Positions 47,092-57,700 of a stretch of 64,000 nt of DNA are shown here, in pieces. Made by a program: the position numbers and the translations under genes. The notes beneath the pieces are model-generated. The model was not told the origin of the DNA, did not search any database, and worked only from the letters and a program-made list of their open reading frames with translations. Every line of letters begins with the position of its first letter. The first letter of the stretch is position 1. The DNA lies in the NCBI GenBank assembly GCA_029449235.1, contig JANATG010000007.1:682001-746000 (forward strand), in the 5' to 3' direction. The stretch comes from Linnemannia schmuckeri (lineage: Eukaryota > Mortierellomycota > Mortierellomycetes > Mortierellales > Mortierellaceae).

Positions 47092-49967
47092 GCGCAGCTG
47101 AGGAAAGTTTACTCCTGAACGAGGACAGGGACCATCGCTTCCATTGTCGAATCTCCATTTTGGCGAGGCGTTTTTTTTTTGTTGCCACTCTTTTTTTTTT
47201 TTGCTTTGTACTCTGCAACTGCGCTCTTGGCTCTTTTTGCGAGTCTTCTTTTTCTCTGGTTAATATTCTTTTTTGCATTCCCTTTTTATATTCTGCGTTT
47301 CATTTTCTATTCACACCTCCCCTCTCCCTCCTTTGGTTTTGTAAAAATGTACACTATCTTGTAAGTGGTATGGATCCCACACAGCTTTACATCCCTTCTC
47401 TCTTTTTTTCAAATCAAGCGTATTTTTTTTCTCATCCACGTACTTTTACTCTCCACAACCAACATTCATTCACTTTCTATATGTTTTATTATCAACTCTT
47501 TTCACTTTTTACTTTATCCTTCTCGTGTACGGAATAAAAGAAATCCTGTATTTTTCTCCTGTAATCCAACAACAAGCCGCGTGCGCAGAACTTGAGCAAC
47601 GACAACGTTGACTGAAGGTCACTAACCACGCGACGCGTCAGATAGTGTAACTGACAGAGAAGAATGAAAGGACTAAAGTGGTGGGATATAGCTTTTTCGC
47701 GTGTAAAAATCTGCGGATAGAAGGGATTAGAATGGAAAACTAAAGACTCTTGGCGTTTTTTGCAGTCTTTTGCTGTTGCCAAGTCTGAAGCCCTTGTTTT
47801 TCTTGGCTTTGGTAGATCTGTGCTTTCCCCTCTCTTTGATAATTTAAATGAACGCCGGAGTAGGAGGGAGCTTTGAGCGAGGGACAGAGTGGTGACAAGG
47901 ACAAGGTGAGGCTGGCTGCATGTCTGTCACCCTGTCTGTATTACCTTGTTTGAATCCGACTGTCCGATGCCAAGGGGCTCATAATTATTCTTTTTCTTTC
48001 TTGTTTTGCCGCCACGAGAAAGCTCCTTCTATACTTGTGTCAACCATTCCCCGACGATCCTCAAGGCGATGCGAGCGCAAGCGGGGAATAAAGAGGATTT
48101 CTTGGTACTGTAGTTGAGACCTGAGTGAGCAAGAGAAATAAAAAAAAAAGCCTGTGGAAATTCTTGGCACCCAAGTGATGATGAGGGAATTTGCCAAGAC
48201 TTTCGACTGCTTCGTGCGTTTCCATGTATTTTGAACTTGTCGTCGGATGAGAAATCAATTCCTGTTAGATGGGTTGTCTTATTTTTTTTCTCCCCTGCCG
48301 CATTTATTTGTACTCTTCGTGGTTGATTGAGTAGTGATCACTGATCAGACTCGTGTCGAGACTAAGAAGGTTGTTTTGTGTCATTTCATGGTGGACGAGG
48401 GATGAAGCCAACTATTAGTTATAGATGGGAGTGATTAGTCGTCCTGTTTCTTTCACTTATCAAGACCAACAGGGAAAAACTTCCATGATATGATTTGTTC
48501 TTTCGGTGAAGGTATGTTCCTTCCTTGCTTGAACCGTAGTGCTCAAATAAAATTCAAAAATTCGACCCTTTTCCCTCTCCCTCTCCCTCCCTCTCTCTTT
48601 TCCTCCAACCATAAGTGGGTAAGTGAGGGCGCCAAGGATGCCAATACTCTGTGCCAAGAGAATCGGTCTTTTCGCCAAGAAAAAACCATAAACAAATTGG
48701 ACCCTGTCTTGGTATTTCCCTTTGTGTCTCCATCCCTCCATTTCCATCCTCCCAAGAAAATAAAAAAAAACACTCAAGCCTGCTTCTCCTTCCCCTTCTT
48801 TTTCCCGTCATTCCTTTTGCTTCTTTTCCGCAAAATACGCACGGAAGAGTATATACCCGCTTCACTTCCAGCAAAGGCGGATAAGAGAGAGGGTGATAGA
48901 TGTTCAGAGTTTTGGGCTTTTGTCGATTGGTTAGCATGTCTTGCGTGCGTATATGCGTGCGCGTATGTAATATTTAAAGCTGGGCCTTGTTTAGCTCGCT
49001 TGACAGAAAAAAGTACCGGAAGCACAGAAGAGAGCTACTGACCAAAAAAAAAAAAAAAAAAAAAAAATAGAATATACTCATGTATGAATAGAGAGAGTGA
49101 GTGAGAAAATAGGATATACTGGCGCCTCAATGGGCGCCCAAGTTCTATTTCTAGCTTTCATCCTTTTTGAGATGCTTCTGTCAATTGCCTCCATGGATTG
49201 GAAGCAAAAAATGGAGTTGATTATATGAGTCGAAGTGGACCCTGGACTATTCCTGTGTGGTTGTTCTGTTGTGAACCCTATCTCGCTCGCCTCACTCGAT
49301 GCGGTGGTATTCTGTGTAGTTCATTTACTTTTTAGGCGCACTTAAAAAAAACATGTTTTATGTATATTGCTAATCCATTCATACCTCACTCAACCAACCC
49401 AACCCCTTATTTTCGTTTGTCCCTGCGCATGCAATGTTGCGTGTGTAATGCATGCAAAAAGTGGACAATTTTTTTGAGCAAAGCCCAAAGTTTCATGGTC
49501 GACGAACACAACTCGCGGATGTAGAGGACGTTTTTGGTTTTTCCCTGTTGTTGCTGCTGTTGTTTGCTGCTTGTTGCTGTTGTTTGTGCTCTCACTTTTT
49601 TTTTTCCTTGTTATTTTTCAGTTCAGCCCAGTCAACTCTTTTTTTTTTTTTCCCCTTATTTTTTCGGATAATAAATAGAAGCTGTCATCCTCTCTTTTTT
49701 TTCTAATTTTTTTTTTTTTATTCTTCACTATCTGTTTCTACAACAACCAACAACAGCAAACTAGCAATAGCAATAGCAATAGCCACAGCTTTTCTCTTTC
49801 AACAGTTGTTTGATTATCTCCTTATCTCCTTTTCACTATTTCATTACTCTCTCCTCCTTCTCTCTTACGAACCGACCAACCTCCACCACGCGATCTTTTT
49901 TTCCTCTTCATCTCACTACTATATTTCGCATATCTTTCAGTCACCAAAACAAAAAATAATACAAAAA
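47092..49967. other. Intergenic region between the PUF and C2H2 genes
   Basis: AATAAA at 47533-47538 probably ends the PUF transcript. A 24-A run lies at 49044-49067. From about 49540 the plus strand is T- and CT-rich with CAACAACAACAG stretches, leading to the next start. No gene is supported in between, and the small frames at 48000-48250 (minus) lack codon bias. Confidence 0.55.
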
Positions 49968-52175
49968 ATGATGTTGTCACGCTCCTCTGAACAATCGCAG
50001 GCTCATCATTACTCCCAGCACTCGCGACATCCTTACAACCCTTACCCTCACCACCAGACAACAACAACAGCTCACCACCAGCCCCAATGTCCCCAGTACA
50101 CTCTCCAAGCACAAACCCCCCTCCCTACCGTCGTCACTTCTTCAGTCACTTCAGCCTCCTCCTCACCCTCCCTCTCCCTCTTGTCTGAATCATCCTCGAC
50201 CCAGTCGTCCTCTACCCAGTCGTCGACTTCCCCCCCATCTCCAGACATGCTCTTTGCCCTTGAGCGCCTCCTCATGGGTATTTCGCCCTTCCCTCCCACC
50301 ATCCCCACCCTCGCCAAGCCCACCTGTCCCTCTCTCGACGACCTGACTCTCACAGAGTCGACCGTTACCCTCAACAATTTTGGAAATGGAAATAACAAAT
50401 TTATTCCTGCCCCTTCAACTCCCTCCTCTTCTTCTTTTCCCTCTCTTTCTTCTCTTTCTTCTTCTCTTTCTTCTTCCTCTCCTTCCGCTTCCGCAACCTT
50501 GCCGTCGACTCATACACAGCCCACCAACTCTACAACCGCGCTTTCGACCGAACCCAATTTCGGACATTTGGACCGCTGCTATCGCTCAACCACCAACAAC
50601 AATATTAATAACACATCGCCCACTACTGTTGTTGCTGCAATTAGTCAGGACCAACAATATTTGACCAGCACCAACAACAATCTTCACCATCGATCTACTT
50701 CTCACGGCTCTATTTCATCCGTTTCTCCAACTCCCACACCATTGACGTTTTCGCCCTCCAACATGTCTGCCTCTTCTCCCATGTACGGCATGGACTCTGA
50801 TCATGATATGCCCTACTGGAGTCCATCGTCCCCTCCCACCACTCTATCGATGGACCATCACTCTCGCAGCCACAACAACCACAGCAACTATCATCATCAC
50901 AGTCAGCAGCACCACCACCAGCAGCAGCAGCATTGGAGTGTAGGGTCCAGTCCCCTCTCACCGCCAGCACCTCACCAGCAGGACTCTTTTGCATCGTCGT
51001 CTGCTTCTTCTGCTGCCAGCTGGGGATACTCTCTCTTCGAGCCCACAACAACAACACAGGAATCTCGCACGGGATATACTTCCAGTAACGTCAGCTACCA
51101 CCGCAGCAGCAATAACCATGTCTCGTTCCACCATCGGTCACCAACACACAACAAGTCATCGTACCTGAACTCTCGAAGCACTCCTGCAGGCAGCAGTGCA
51201 TCATATCGGTCTTCGGCTGCTGCTCGTCATACCTCGTCTTCTCTATCGGACGTGCGGGCCTACGAATCTGGAATTCGTCATTCTTATTACTCTCCACGAC
51301 ACTACCGGACCTCGACCACCTCTTCCTCCACATCGTCTTCCTCTTCTTCGTCGTCCTCGTCTCCCACCTCCAACAACAACATCAGCAGCAACAACAACCA
51401 TGGGCAGGGCTCTTCCTCAAGTAACGCCAACAGTCAGAGCAATACCGGAAACACCACCCGAAGCGGCAGCAGTAATAGCGGCGGCAATGGAAACAACAAC
51501 AACAATAACGACCACACACGCCCACCTCCTGCAGGTCAACAAACAGGCACAACTCGCGGCGAGCCAAAATCTTTCCCCTGTCAGATCTGCACAAAACCTT
51601 TCCCAACCCGGACACAACTCAAATCTCATATGGCCATCCATGTCGACAACTTCCCCTTCCCCTGTCCCTATACCGGATGCGATTTACATTTCAAGCGGAA
51701 GCACGATTTGAGGCGTCATGTGGATGCCAAGCATGCGTTGGTCAAGAAGTATCTCTGCTCTGGAGGCTGTGGGGAGGGCTTTGGAAGGCGAGATCAGATG
51801 TTGAGACATTTGAAGAGGGGCCATTGTCAGATTAAGCCTGAAGGCGATCCTGCGCGGTCTGTCCTTCTCTTGAGCCAGAGCGGGAATGTTGTTGGCGGTG
51901 ATGGAAGTGGTGGAGGAGGAAGAAGTTCGTCAAGTGAACGGGACGCCACAGGAACATCGACAACAGCCTGCGGTAGTCTTGTTTCGAGCCCACCAACTCG
52001 AGTGTCTTATCAATACCAACCACATTCATCTTCATCGTCGTCATCACAACAACAACACTCCCACTCTTACTCCCACTCTCTCACACACCATCATCGCCAC
52101 CATCCTTCACAACAACAACAACAGCAACAGCTTCGAGGCATGAATCTGCCCCCCATGTCCCTTCCACTCTCGTGA
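49968..52175 (+). CDS. C2H2 zinc finger transcription factor-like protein
   Basis: A single exon of 735 residues from MMLSRSSEQ. The frame is also open upstream to 49806, but that part is pyrimidine-run leader, and the chosen ATG follows AAAAA in a good context. The first 530 residues are disordered, rich in Ser, Thr, His, Asn and Gln. Three zinc fingers follow at about 535-625: FPCQICTKPFPTRTQLKSHMAIH, FPCPYTGCDLHFKRKHDLRRHVDAKH, and an atypical YLCSGGCGEGFGRRDQMLRHLKRGH. The tail is again Ser/His/Gln-rich. This layout (disordered N-terminus, fingers near the C-terminus) is that of a DNA-binding regulator in the nucleus. The target and pathway are unknown. Confidence 0.85.
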   Translation: MMLSRSSEQSQAHHYSQHSRHPYNPYPHHQTTTTAHHQPQCPQYTLQAQTPLPTVVTSSVTSASSSPSLSLLSESSSTQSSSTQSSTSPPSPDMLFALERLLMGISPFPPTIPTLAKPTCPSLDDLTLTESTVTLNNFGNGNNKFIPAPSTPSSSSFPSLSSLSSSLSSSSPSASATLPSTHTQPTNSTTALSTEPNFGHLDRCYRSTTNNNINNTSPTTVVAAISQDQQYLTSTNNNLHHRSTSHGSISSVSPTPTPLTFSPSNMSASSPMYGMDSDHDMPYWSPSSPPTTLSMDHHSRSHNNHSNYHHHSQQHHHQQQQHWSVGSSPLSPPAPHQQDSFASSSASSAASWGYSLFEPTTTTQESRTGYTSSNVSYHRSSNNHVSFHHRSPTHNKSSYLNSRSTPAGSSASYRSSAAARHTSSSLSDVRAYESGIRHSYYSPRHYRTSTTSSSTSSSSSSSSSSPTSNNNISSNNNHGQGSSSSNANSQSNTGNTTRSGSSNSGGNGNNNNNNDHTRPPPAGQQTGTTRGEPKSFPCQICTKPFPTRTQLKSHMAIHVDNFPFPCPYTGCDLHFKRKHDLRRHVDAKHALVKKYLCSGGCGEGFGRRDQMLRHLKRGHCQIKPEGDPARSVLLLSQSGNVVGGDGSGGGGRSSSSERDATGTSTTACGSLVSSPPTRVSYQYQPHSSSSSSSQQQHSHSYSHSLTHHHRHHPSQQQQQQQLRGMNLPPMSLPLS

Positions 52176-53275
52176 GCACTCACTAAAAAAGCAATCAACC
52201 CAAATAACAAACAAAAAATTCAAAAAACAATTTTTTTCTCCTATTTGTTCACCAATGTCTGTTATGCACGTTTTTTTTTTTTTTCTTGCTCTTTTTTGTA
52301 TGAGATCGAGGTACTGTATGGACAGAGAGAGAAAGGAAGCAAGTAAGGTTAACCTGTTCTAAGCCTTGGTATTGCTCTCTGTGAATAAAAAGAAGAAACA
52401 AAACAAACCTTCGAGGACGTTCCACAAGATAAGTTCTGGACACACACAAACACATACAATAAAAAAAAAATTGAGCCAAAAAAATTTGAACCCAAGCGGG
52501 GGAGGGAAGACGCAAGGAAAGAAGAAAGAACAGGGAAGAGGGGACATATGGAGAAGTGAGGAGAAGAGGAATGGCAGGGTAGGGCTGTGGGGGTGGGATA
52601 GAGCGGGAATAAAAAGCAAGAACAAGCGCAGGGTGCTGTCTTTCTGTAGCACCAGCATGACATGAGAGAAGGAGGCAGGTGCGGAGAGTGTTCTTCCGAG
52701 AAACAAAAAAGTGGGCTGTAGCTTTTTTTTTTTTTGTTGCGTTTGAGGGCTGATATGATCGTCCCTGGACTTGGGGAGCTGCTGTATGCGGGTGATTGTT
52801 TTTGTTCTCTCAGGAACGATCACCAAACGAGACACATGCAAGTCCTGGAAGAGATCATAAATAGTCATTTGTCAATTAGAGATATGGGATGACGGATCAA
52901 AAATTTAATCATTCAATTAGGAAGGGTTGATTTGACGAGGTGCATTTATACGAGTGAATTTCTGATTGGTTGCGATTTTGTGTTAAGAAGACGCAAGATG
53001 GACGAACACACTTTCCAAGTCTCTCACTCTCTCACAGTTCTCGTTCGCTCACACTTACACATAATTTTTTTTTTTTTTTTTTTTTTTTTTCCTTCTTTTT
53101 GTTCCATTCGAGTTTTGTTCATCTCCCTTCTCTTGTGCTTCTTACTTTTTTCCTTTTTTCGTTCTTCCCTTTTTTTTTTTTCTCTCTTTCTCTTTCTCTT
53201 TCTCTTTCTCTTTTTCTTTCTTTCTCCCCACCTCTCCTCCCTCACCTCCCGCTACACGACAGACTTATATCCACC
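52176..53275. other. Intergenic region, C2H2 gene to PHO88
   Basis: No gene is supported. The right end holds a 26-T run (53065-53090) and a CT microsatellite (53181-53226), both on the PHO88 sense strand within 210 nt of its start codon. A minus-strand frame at 52868-52359 starts plausibly but soon becomes low-complexity translation. Confidence 0.5.
53181..53226 (+). repeat. CT-rich microsatellite in the PHO88 leader
   Basis: Repeated CTTTCT units directly upstream of the PHO88 start, typical of the sense-strand pyrimidine leaders in this window. Confidence 0.85.
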
Positions 53276-54586
53276 ATGAACGCACAAGTAAGAACCTTTC
53301 AGTTATCATTCTATATCGATATACCTCCACTGACGTACAGGATCGCAACCACAACCGGACTCAAGGAGAACACAACCCCAGAACAAGGGGTGAAAAGCAA
53401 GCGGGGCAAAGGACAACTCAACTACCTCCGTTTCATCTCTCATCTCGCTACTCCACGGACACAAACACGGATGGCCAACAAGAAAAAGAGATGATGGGGC
53501 ACAAGATGATGACAACGTGCTCTCTCTTTAGACGGTGGATCAGGAATAAACCACAAACAAACAAACAACGACGTGCGAACAGATTAGATGACCTTCTTGC
53601 AGAATCCGTCAGCTCTGCAAGAAAGCCGATGACGACCACTCTTGGCAGTCTTGCTATCTTTTTTGTTGGGAAGGTGTTAGCTGGCTTGCTTGCTTGCTTG
53701 TTGGCTGCAACTCTTACAAGCCAGCCGTTGTCTGTGGGGGGGGGGGGTTTTTTGAACAGAAAAGGGCTTGGCGTCATCGGGACGGAATTGAACAGGACCA
53801 CCAAATTGACAGCAGAAGGACCAACACTATCGCAGAAGCGAAAGAAAAAAAAAAAAAAAAAAGGCTGTATATCAAACATCTGGGACAATGTTGGATCATG
53901 GATCTTTCTCAAAGGAACATCTCCGCCACGATAACCTGTTATTTGTCACCACCTACCTAACTTGCATTCTCCCACTTCCCACCCTTCAACCAAAATAGAT
54001 CATGAACATGGCCATTGTGATGGGCTCGATGCAGATCACCAACCGTCTGGACCTCGAGGACACCAAGACAAAGCAGCTCATTCTCGGCGCCTACATCACC
54101 GCCCAGGCCGTCGTCCTCGGCATCTCGTACCTGATCCAGCGCCGGATCCAGGCCAAGAAGGACACCACCGTCCTCAAGTACATCGACCAGCCCAAGCCCA
54201 TGTCTGGCGAACAGCCCAAGCTCGTCACCACCACTAACATGGACTATGACCTCGAACAGAACGCCCAGGCCCAGAAGCAGGCCCTCATTGGTCTTGCCCT
54301 TATGGTTTTCTTGCATTTCCAGTTTGGTGTTATCCGTCCCCTTATCGTTCAGTCGATCCTCCCTGTCAAGAACGCTTTGCAGTCCAAGTGGGCTCAGGTC
54401 CACATCTTTGGAAAGCCTGCTGAGGGTGATTTGAAGCGTCCCTGGAAGGCTGATAACCCCTTTGCTGCCTTGACTGGTCAAGCTGAGGAGCCCCAGTCTG
54501 AGGCTGCTGAGAAGGCTGCCATCAAGAAGGCTGAGAAGGCCGAGTCCAAGGCTGGATCCAAGTCCGAGTCCAAGAAGGATCTCTAA
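53276..54586 (+). CDS. PHO88: Pho88/SND3-family ER membrane protein
   Basis: Exon 1 (53276-53287) encodes only MNAQ. A 711-nt intron (GTAAGA...AAATAG) follows, then exon 2 (53999-54586), giving 199 residues, close to yeast Pho88 (188). Pho88, also called Snd3, is an ER membrane protein in the SRP-independent SND targeting route and was first linked to phosphate transport. Matching features: MQITNRLDLED, YITAQAVVLGISYLI (membrane segment), KYIDQPKPMSGEQPKLVTTT, DYDLEQ, a second membrane segment (ALIGLALMVFLHFQFG), PLIVQSILPVKNAL, and the signature HIFGKPAEGDLKRPWKADNPF. The tail is Lys/Glu/Ser-rich. Without exon 1 an in-frame ATG (MNMAIVM) would still give a near-complete protein, so the first intron could lie in the 5' UTR. 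Confidence 0.92.
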
Positions 54587-54679
54587 ATGCTTTTCCTATC
54601 CTCTGTCAGTAATTGCGTTTTTTCCACCCTCTTTCTTCTCATACACACCCATACCTACACAACTTCCCTTTCAATATTG

Positions 54680-54685
54680 AATAAA
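54680..54685 (+). terminator. AATAAA polyadenylation signal of PHO88
   Basis: AATAAA 93 nt after the PHO88 stop, inside the 200-bp gap to the convergent F-box gene. Confidence 0.65.
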
Positions 54686-54787
54686 CTTGTATTTTTGCAT
54701 AATATCTTTCTCTTTCTTTCTCTTGTTTCTTACGATCTCTTTAATATATGTTATAGTACCTATGAATGTGTAGGTAGAGTGGAGTGA

Positions 54788-57700
54788 TTATAGAATGGTG
54801 CACTGCGAATCGCGCTGTCCACCATGCCCATGCCCACCATTGTGGCCACCCAAAAGCCCCAATCGAGCGCGCTGGAGTAAGGTGGCTGGCCGGTTGAGAC
54901 GTTGAAGCTGCAGCAGCTGCAGATGCTGTTGCTGCACGTGGAGATGATGCAAAGAAGTCTGCGAGCTGTTTGCACTACCCGACGAACTTCCTCCTCCTCC
55001 ATGACTGTGCCCATGCAAACCACTAACTCCTCCTGCACTGCTGTTGCCACGGCGCGACCCATGACGCCTACCACCCCCTCCCAGTGTAACTCCGTCTTCA
55101 TCGTCAGCATCAGCATCCTCATCATCCTCCTCCTCATCTCCTTCAAGCTCACCCTCAAACGCATCCTCAAGCGACCCACTACCCCCAAAGCCCAGTGTCG
55201 AAGCTGCAGGGACAGAGGTCGAAGGGTTGGACCAGGAGTAGTAGCTCTTGACGGCCAAGGAGGGGCACCGGAGCTGTGCGGCCTCGACACCCTCGAGGGT
55301 TATGTTCCTGCAGTCAAAGATCTGCAGTGTGGGGCGGACTGGTCTTCTCCTTGGTCGTGGACGCATGTACTTGCCGTTCTTGGAATTGGCGGCGGCGGTG
55401 GCAGCGGCGGCTGCTGCAAGGCGACGACGACGCGACTGTAGGGCGGAAGGCCAGAGGGCAAGGGACGACGAGGAGGTAGACGTAGAGGTAGTAGAAATAG
55501 TCGAAGCCGACCGAGTAGGGACCATGATCCGTAAACCTGGACGAGTCTTCTTGACGACGATTTCGTCAGAGATGGAGGTAGATGCGAGGACGCTCCTGGG
55601 TTGGAGGGGTGAGGATGTGTAGGATGAGACAAAGGAACCACCGTTGCTGGTTGCAGCTGCTTCTGCGGCCAGGGAAGGGTTCATGCGGAGACGGACAGGG
55701 ATGTTGACAGGTCTTGAGGCGATGAACGAGCCGCTTCCACTTCCACTTCCACTGCCACTGCCGCTGGCCACGGTTGCCGCTGATCTCTCCTCGTTATTAC
55801 TGTTGTTGTTGTCATCATTGAAATCGATACCTACTACCTCAAAAGGCGTCGACCGCGCTTGCTGCTGCTGTTGGTCATCTCCAACAGGAGACGTGGCTAA
55901 CACAGAAGATGCAGACCGAAATAGGTTCAAAGACGATTTCCTCTTCTTTTGTCGAATCCGTTCCCGTCGCTCTTCTCGCTTTCTCTCTCTCTCCTTCATC
56001 TTCTCAATGGCCAACGCCTTACGCTCCTCCAAGACATTCGCAAACTCCAACAGCAAGCGGTCCGTAATCAACAGACAATTGTCCAATTCCAAGTACACCA
56101 ACCTTCTACAACACAGCGAAGCAGCACCGCCATCAGTATTGTTGGCAATGACGGCATTGTTGGCGGTCGAGAGTGTGGTCGGGTTGGGTGCGGGGCGCAA
56201 CATGCGGAGGATCCCTTGGTCGGTCACGTTCTCGCAGTAAGATAACGAGAGGCGTTCCAGTTTGGGGAGATACATCCCAAAGGCGCGGAGGGACGCGTCG
56301 GTGAGGAGGTTGACGTCTTCGAGATCGAGTAACCGGAGGCGGGTACAGTTCTGGGCCAGAAGGATTAGGCCTTCGTCAGTGAAATTCTCGCAGCCCGAAA
56401 GCTCGAGTCGGCGGAGGTGCCGGTTACAGTAGTGCCCGATCGCGCGGAGAGATTCTGTCGTCAGGAGTCTGCAGTGAGAAAGGCCTAGGTAGTCTAGACG
56501 CGCTTGTAGTCCCTCTTCGCCAGACCTTCCGTTCGCGTTGGTTGAATTTGTGGTGGTGGAGGCGGCGGTGGCGTTGGACGAAGAAGAAGCCTTGGCTTGG
56601 TTACCATCATCATCCTCGTCATCCCCATCAACCTCACTCTCGCGATCAGAATCGTCTTCCATTGCATACTCCTCGTCCTCCTCCTGCTCCCTCCTCGCCC
56701 GATCCCGTTCATCCTCCTCATCTTCGTCGTCGTCCCCACCAGCACCATCATCATCTCCACATGACGAATTATGATTGACAAGCAAATGTCCCAAACTCGA
56801 AACCCTCACAGAAGTAGACATTCGCTTCTTCATCCTCCACTTGCGATGCTTCCGACTCGACGCTACCGACAATCCAGACAAGAATCCAATCAACCCGCGA
56901 TCCGTCAAAGATCCACACCCATTGAAACAAATCTCTCTCAATTTTGGCAAATTCATTCCCATCACAGGCATCCACCGATCCTCCAACCCACCACACCCCG
57001 AAACATTCAACTTTCTCAAATCCTGACAACTCCTCGTTAGGTTCGATAACCCAAAGCCCGAAATCTGTTTACACCAAGCCAAGTTAAGGACCTGAAGGGA
57101 ACGACAGTAGACGGCCATGGCTTGGAGGGTATAGTTGTTGACGGATTGAAGACCTGAGAGATCGAGGTGAAGGAGGAGAGGCATGTTCATACAGACGTCG
57201 GCGATGGATTTTGAGGACACGGACCGACAGCCTGTTAGGTCCAGTCGTTCGACATTTGGGCAGTGTTCTGCGATCGCTCGCAGCGACTCTCCTGACAATT
57301 GCACACATCCTCTAATAAGTAACAAGGGGGGGGGGGGGGGGGAAGGTGACGAATATACGAGTATGAGAATGGGCGAAGTGAAAAATGAAAGTACAAACTA
57401 TTAAAGAGAGAGGTCCGCGCGCATGAATATGTGTGTCTGTGTGTGTGTGTGTGTGTGTGTGACAAAAAAAATTACCTGAAGTTTGCGTAGCGCAGGAAGC
57501 CAGATGCAGCAGTACCAAGGACACGAAGCTGGTCGTCCTTGATAATCTTGTAGAACCGCGTCGTGTCAACTACCTTCCATAACGATCCATCCATCGCGAT
57601 ACTCCTCCACGATCGACTCACCTATTCGCAGATACATACAAACAAACAAAAACCGCATGTTAGCAAATGCAGAACAATCACAATCACCCAGCTGACTTGA

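Noticed and set aside
52359..52868. Minus-strand 169-codon frame starting MTIYDLFQDLHVSR
   Set aside because: After about 40 residues it becomes homopolymer and pyrimidine-run translation; no splice structure or homology is visible.
53490..53660. Possible box C/D snoRNA in the PHO88 intron (ATGATGA near 53506)
   Set aside because: No matching CTGA box D or terminal stem at the right distance.
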